DNA from: Astropecten irregularis
Taxonomy: Eukaryota > Echinodermata > Asteroidea > Paxillosida > Astropectinidae
Length of the DNA stretch: 64,000 bases
NCBI GenBank assembly: GCA_963971285.1
Contig: OZ020254.1
Span: 2,294,001-2,358,000, forward strand
Reading direction: 5' to 3'
The position numbers were made by a program, and so were the translations under genes. Below the pieces are notes generated by a model. It was given only the letters and a program-made list of their open reading frames with translations. It had not been told where the DNA came from and ran no database searches. Each line of letters starts with the position of its first letter. Positions within the stretch are counted from its first letter, which is position 1. Of the stretch, positions 60,807-64,000 are shown in pieces.

Positions 60807-60952
60807 GGACTTGAAAGCTTCAAATCCGGCCTCAAAACCTATCTCTTTCAGCAATTTAGTGATTAATAACTGTTGGTGGAGCCAGCGCCTTTGAATGTGT
60901 TTACACAGAAAAATGGCGCTACATAAATGATGTGCATCATCATCAATATCCA
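60807..60952 (+). pseudogene. 3' tail of a CR1/L2-type LINE
   Basis: The frame at 60807-60866 reads GLESFKSGLKTYLFQQFSD then stop. This is the usual C-terminus of CR1/L2-like ORF2 (SLKTHLF-type motif). It is followed by a 3' UTR stretch with GGCGCTACATAAATGATG, widely seen in such LINEs. The reverse transcriptase and endonuclease are absent, so it is a 5'-truncated, dead insertion. Confidence 0.7.
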
Positions 60953-62390
60953 ACTGCAATGAGCCCCACTAACTATAACAGTTTTTAACGACAGAGGGCG
61001 CTGTATGTCAAAACGCACTAATTTGGGGTTCGGGTATATGAAGTGTTTGTTACAGAGGATGCTGACGTTGTACGTATGTATTTTGTTTGGTTATAAATGA
61101 CGTCACATCGAGCAAACGGCGTCAGTCTTTTTCCGAATCGGTAACGGGAAAAATGTACCCGCGCAAAAAAAAGGACAACGCCAGCCAGCCAAACAAACAG
61201 GACCGAGCAATTCTCAGATAAAATACCATTATCACTGGAAGCCGTTTTACAGTGCTTGATACACAGTTCGAATCTTGACGGCGCGCGGGCGCAGACACGT
61301 CTCCTCCACTTTGTCACAAGCAAAAAATTCAACATCAGATTCGATCAAAAACAATTTCTAGACAATTAATAGTCGGCAATTTTTTCATCCTTCTTGGGAA
61401 ATATTACATCTTCAGTGTACGTGTCGTGTCACCTATAGGCCGCCGCGGGTTCGATACGGTGCCAACAAGAAAGCGGTTATAGCTTTGTCACGACTGACAG
61501 CCTATAGGTCGGCCGCTAATTTATCAATCAATCGGGCTTTTTTCAGTACCATTTGGGGGACTTTTTAACGACCGGCATTACAGGTGACGTGTTCGATCTG
61601 ATGGGAGACAGTAGACATACATTTTACATCTGAAAAATCGCCGCGCCGTCTGACATTTTGAGTAATTTAGCCCACAGCAGAACTGGCAAATTATTCAAAC
61701 TAGAATCGGCTTACATTTTAGTTCCCCTGAATTTGAAAATGGCTTTTACTGATTCATTGTCTGGTTTTCATCGAAGAATTGGTATTGTCATTGAAGTTGT
61801 CTTTCCTTTACCTCTCACTTCATTGAAAAAATATACCATTTCAGTCAGGAGGTTTGAGAAATGAAATAGCTTGTATTAGTTTAAAACAGATTGATTCATG
61901 TCCAAATCTGTTTGCTAAATTCGCGTCTTTTTGAGGAGGTTGCTCTACTTATGGCCGTGCATTTTAACTGCGGAGTAAGATGGCCCGGGCTCGGTTGTAA
62001 ATCCCAGCCTGGGATGAGATGGAGTTTCCAGGCTTATGTGGGCCCACCTGTCCACGAATCAATACGAGCAAGACACCTCGGCGCACGGGGTCGGATGAAC
62101 GAGGCGCCCCTACGGGGTAAGAGGACACGGCGTCAATGCCACAGGAGACCCGTATCGAGTCCCATCTTACTGTCATTCGGGCATCCGGCTTGCGGAGACG
62201 AGTCGTATAATCGGCCATCCTGCATTATAGTAACTCACACTCTCCCTCACGTATGTTCCGTAGCATGCACGGGGACGGTGGGTGAAAAGGAAACGGCATT
62301 TTGATAAAACAATGGCGAGAAGGCCATTAACGGTACAAATTGAACGTTGACCGTAATTCTGGAAGCCTCTCTTGGCGTTATTAATTCTTG
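60953..62390. other. No confident gene
   Basis: Open frames on both strands at 61891-62304 and on the minus strand at 61335-61018. The latter has a hydrophobic segment (CSVLFVWLAGVVLFFARVHF), and a TGACGTCA site lies inside it (61098-61105). No domain is recognised and no exon partner found. Confidence 0.3.
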
Positions 62391-62513
62391 ATAAAGGTAG
62401 TAGCATACTTTGGTAGCATACCGGAACAGAAATCTCCACAGATTTACCTATAACTCATAGGGTATAAAGATGGTGATGGTAGAAACATACTAACATGCTG
62501 CCTGAAATGCTGT
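62391..62513 (+). mobile_element. TTAA-MITE family A, truncated copy A19
   Basis: Left end AAAGGTAGTAGCATACTTTG and the GGTATAAAGATGGTGATGGT block; ends near GCCTGAAATGCTG. Confidence 0.7.
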
Positions 62514-64000
62514 CGTGAAGATGTGGAATGTGAAGATTACAAGCCAGCCGTGAAAAGCTCGTGCACAGTATGAACGGTAAAAGACGATTATTAGAGTATA
62601 CATCCCAAAGCAATGCTGAAGGTGACACGGTTATTGACGTTTTCCCAAAAAGAGATGGAGGGAAAACGAGCATGAACGTGAATAAAAATAACCCCAAGTA
62701 TAAACGTATCCCTTGGGTTGAAGTGGCAGGCATTTCCCGTCCTATCTCGCCTATTATACAAATGAAGAGTGTCTGGTTGTGTGCCTTCCGGACAAACACT
62801 CTAGCAGGTGGGGCCAGGAAAAGATTAATCTATCGTGAAAATATCTGTAGGACAAACTTCAGAAAGCAGCAGTAAAGGTCTTGTGCTGGCCAAAAAGAAA
62901 GTTCGTATGCCTATAGAGAACACCATCCTTTATGTCTAATGTGGACGGAGCTTGGCCAACACCCACGCATGTTACATTCGCATTTACCAGATGTTGTCAT
63001 ATTAGCCGCCCGCAATATAAGCCGCAGATACATTTTTCAGGGTGAGAATCAACACATTAGCCGAGAGCTATATTTCAAAAATTACGGTAGCTCTATTTAT
63101 GTCTTAAAGGCATTGCATACGTTTGGTAATGACTCTGAAAATTTATGGCAATAAAAACTTACTTGGTGAGAAGTACAGCTGCTTTGGATAGTATAATGCA
63201 TATTGAGAAACGTTCAATTCGAAGTACCGCGGTTATGGAAAAATATGTCACTTTTTATCTCCAAAAATTATGAATCTGAGAAGCGTTATGGTCGTAACGC
63301 ATCTCAGCTATTGACTAACTGTTCTCTGGCGTGAAATAACCGCTCTCGTTTGTCGCCAAAATCTCAAAAACGCTACCACCTTTTGAATTGAAACTTTCAC
63401 AGGTTAGTTTTATGGTATATATATACAATTATATTGGTTTGAAACAAACGGTAGGCTCAAATTACCAAACGTATGCAGGCGCGGATCCAGGATTTTTCAA
63501 GACGGGGGGCACACTCAAAGTGAAACACCTGAATGTAAATTTTTCCTACCTACATGGTACATGGACGAAGATCCAATGTAGGCCTATACATACATGTATT
63601 GTATTGTCACAAATTTGCAGTGGTATCCTATCGGTCGAAGTTTGACGATAATCCTTTGAAGCATAAATAACTGTCAAGACATACAATTTGTTATGCGTGT
63701 CATACTGGGGAGCAGTGGCGTACACAGGATTTTTCCAAGGGTGTGTTTATAAAAAAACTTAAAAAAAACTTGCGAAGCCACGGCGTGGGGTGCGGGGCCC
63801 GCTTAAGGGCCCCGGAAATTTTTTGGATATTAGATGTTCTCTGATGAATTCTAGAGTATTTCCGGGCCCTTTTTGATAGCTTTTTGCCATGGAAATAGAA
63901 TGGAATTTTTTCTTTTCATTTTTAATTTAGGATTTTAGAGACAAAGGATTTTTATATTTTGGGATGGCAAAATTGTTTTCATACAGTTTTCAGTTTGACG
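62514..64000. other. No gene seen; repeat-like debris near the end
   Basis: GGCGCGGATCCAGGATTTTT (63479) and GTGGCGTACACAGGATTTTT (63716) resemble each other and look like ends of an unclassified dispersed repeat. The 104-codon frame at 62561-62875 has no recognised domain. Confidence 0.35.

Noticed and set aside
61891-62304. 137-codon plus-strand frame
   Set aside because: The opposite strand is open too, composition is mixed and no domain or splice site is apparent.

Overview
The window is animal nuclear DNA. It has widely spaced G+C-rich coding exons with GT/AG introns in A+T-rich sequence crowded with short foldback repeats and SINE/LINE debris. There is no operon, ribosome-binding site, CRISPR array or phage. 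The texture (tRNA-headed SINEs, a dead CR1/L2-type LINE tail, many MITE families) suggests a marine invertebrate, perhaps a deuterostome such as an echinoderm. That is an impression, not a proof.

The only gene I can build with confidence lies on the minus strand, from 41633 down to 11371. Eight exons were joined from splice sites and matching codon phases: 41633-40142, 37383-37193, 33616-32693, 26929-26653, 23476-23256, 20749-20324, 19916-19386 and 12177-11371. They sum to 4869 nt, exactly 1623 codons, with no internal stop. The product starts with ankyrin repeats, continues through helical (ARM/HEAT-like) and disordered segments, has a helix pair like the end of a RasGEF N-terminal domain, and reaches the helical F2 lobe of a FERM domain. 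Its 3' end is not resolved; a possible next exon is at 10640-10582. I cannot put a gene name on it.

Layout: 1-11.3 kb holds repeats, a 22-bp minisatellite (8361-9021) and perhaps the gene's 3' part. 11.3-41.6 kb is the gene, its introns full of MITEs and including CpG/E-box patches that could be internal promoters. 41.6-64 kb has no confident gene; it holds MITEs, a LINE tail (about 60.8 kb) and a few CpG-rich patches with ambiguous open frames.

The dominant non-genic signal is a group of about 25 MITEs of 320-375 bp. They begin and end in TTAA and have at least three terminal-repeat types (A, B, C below) on a related interior. At least a dozen further foldback families (D-P) are present in one to five copies. 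The most unusual small feature is a histone-mRNA-type stem-loop motif at 31571-31586 beside a tRNA-like SINE head, inside a segment bounded by 14-bp direct repeats.
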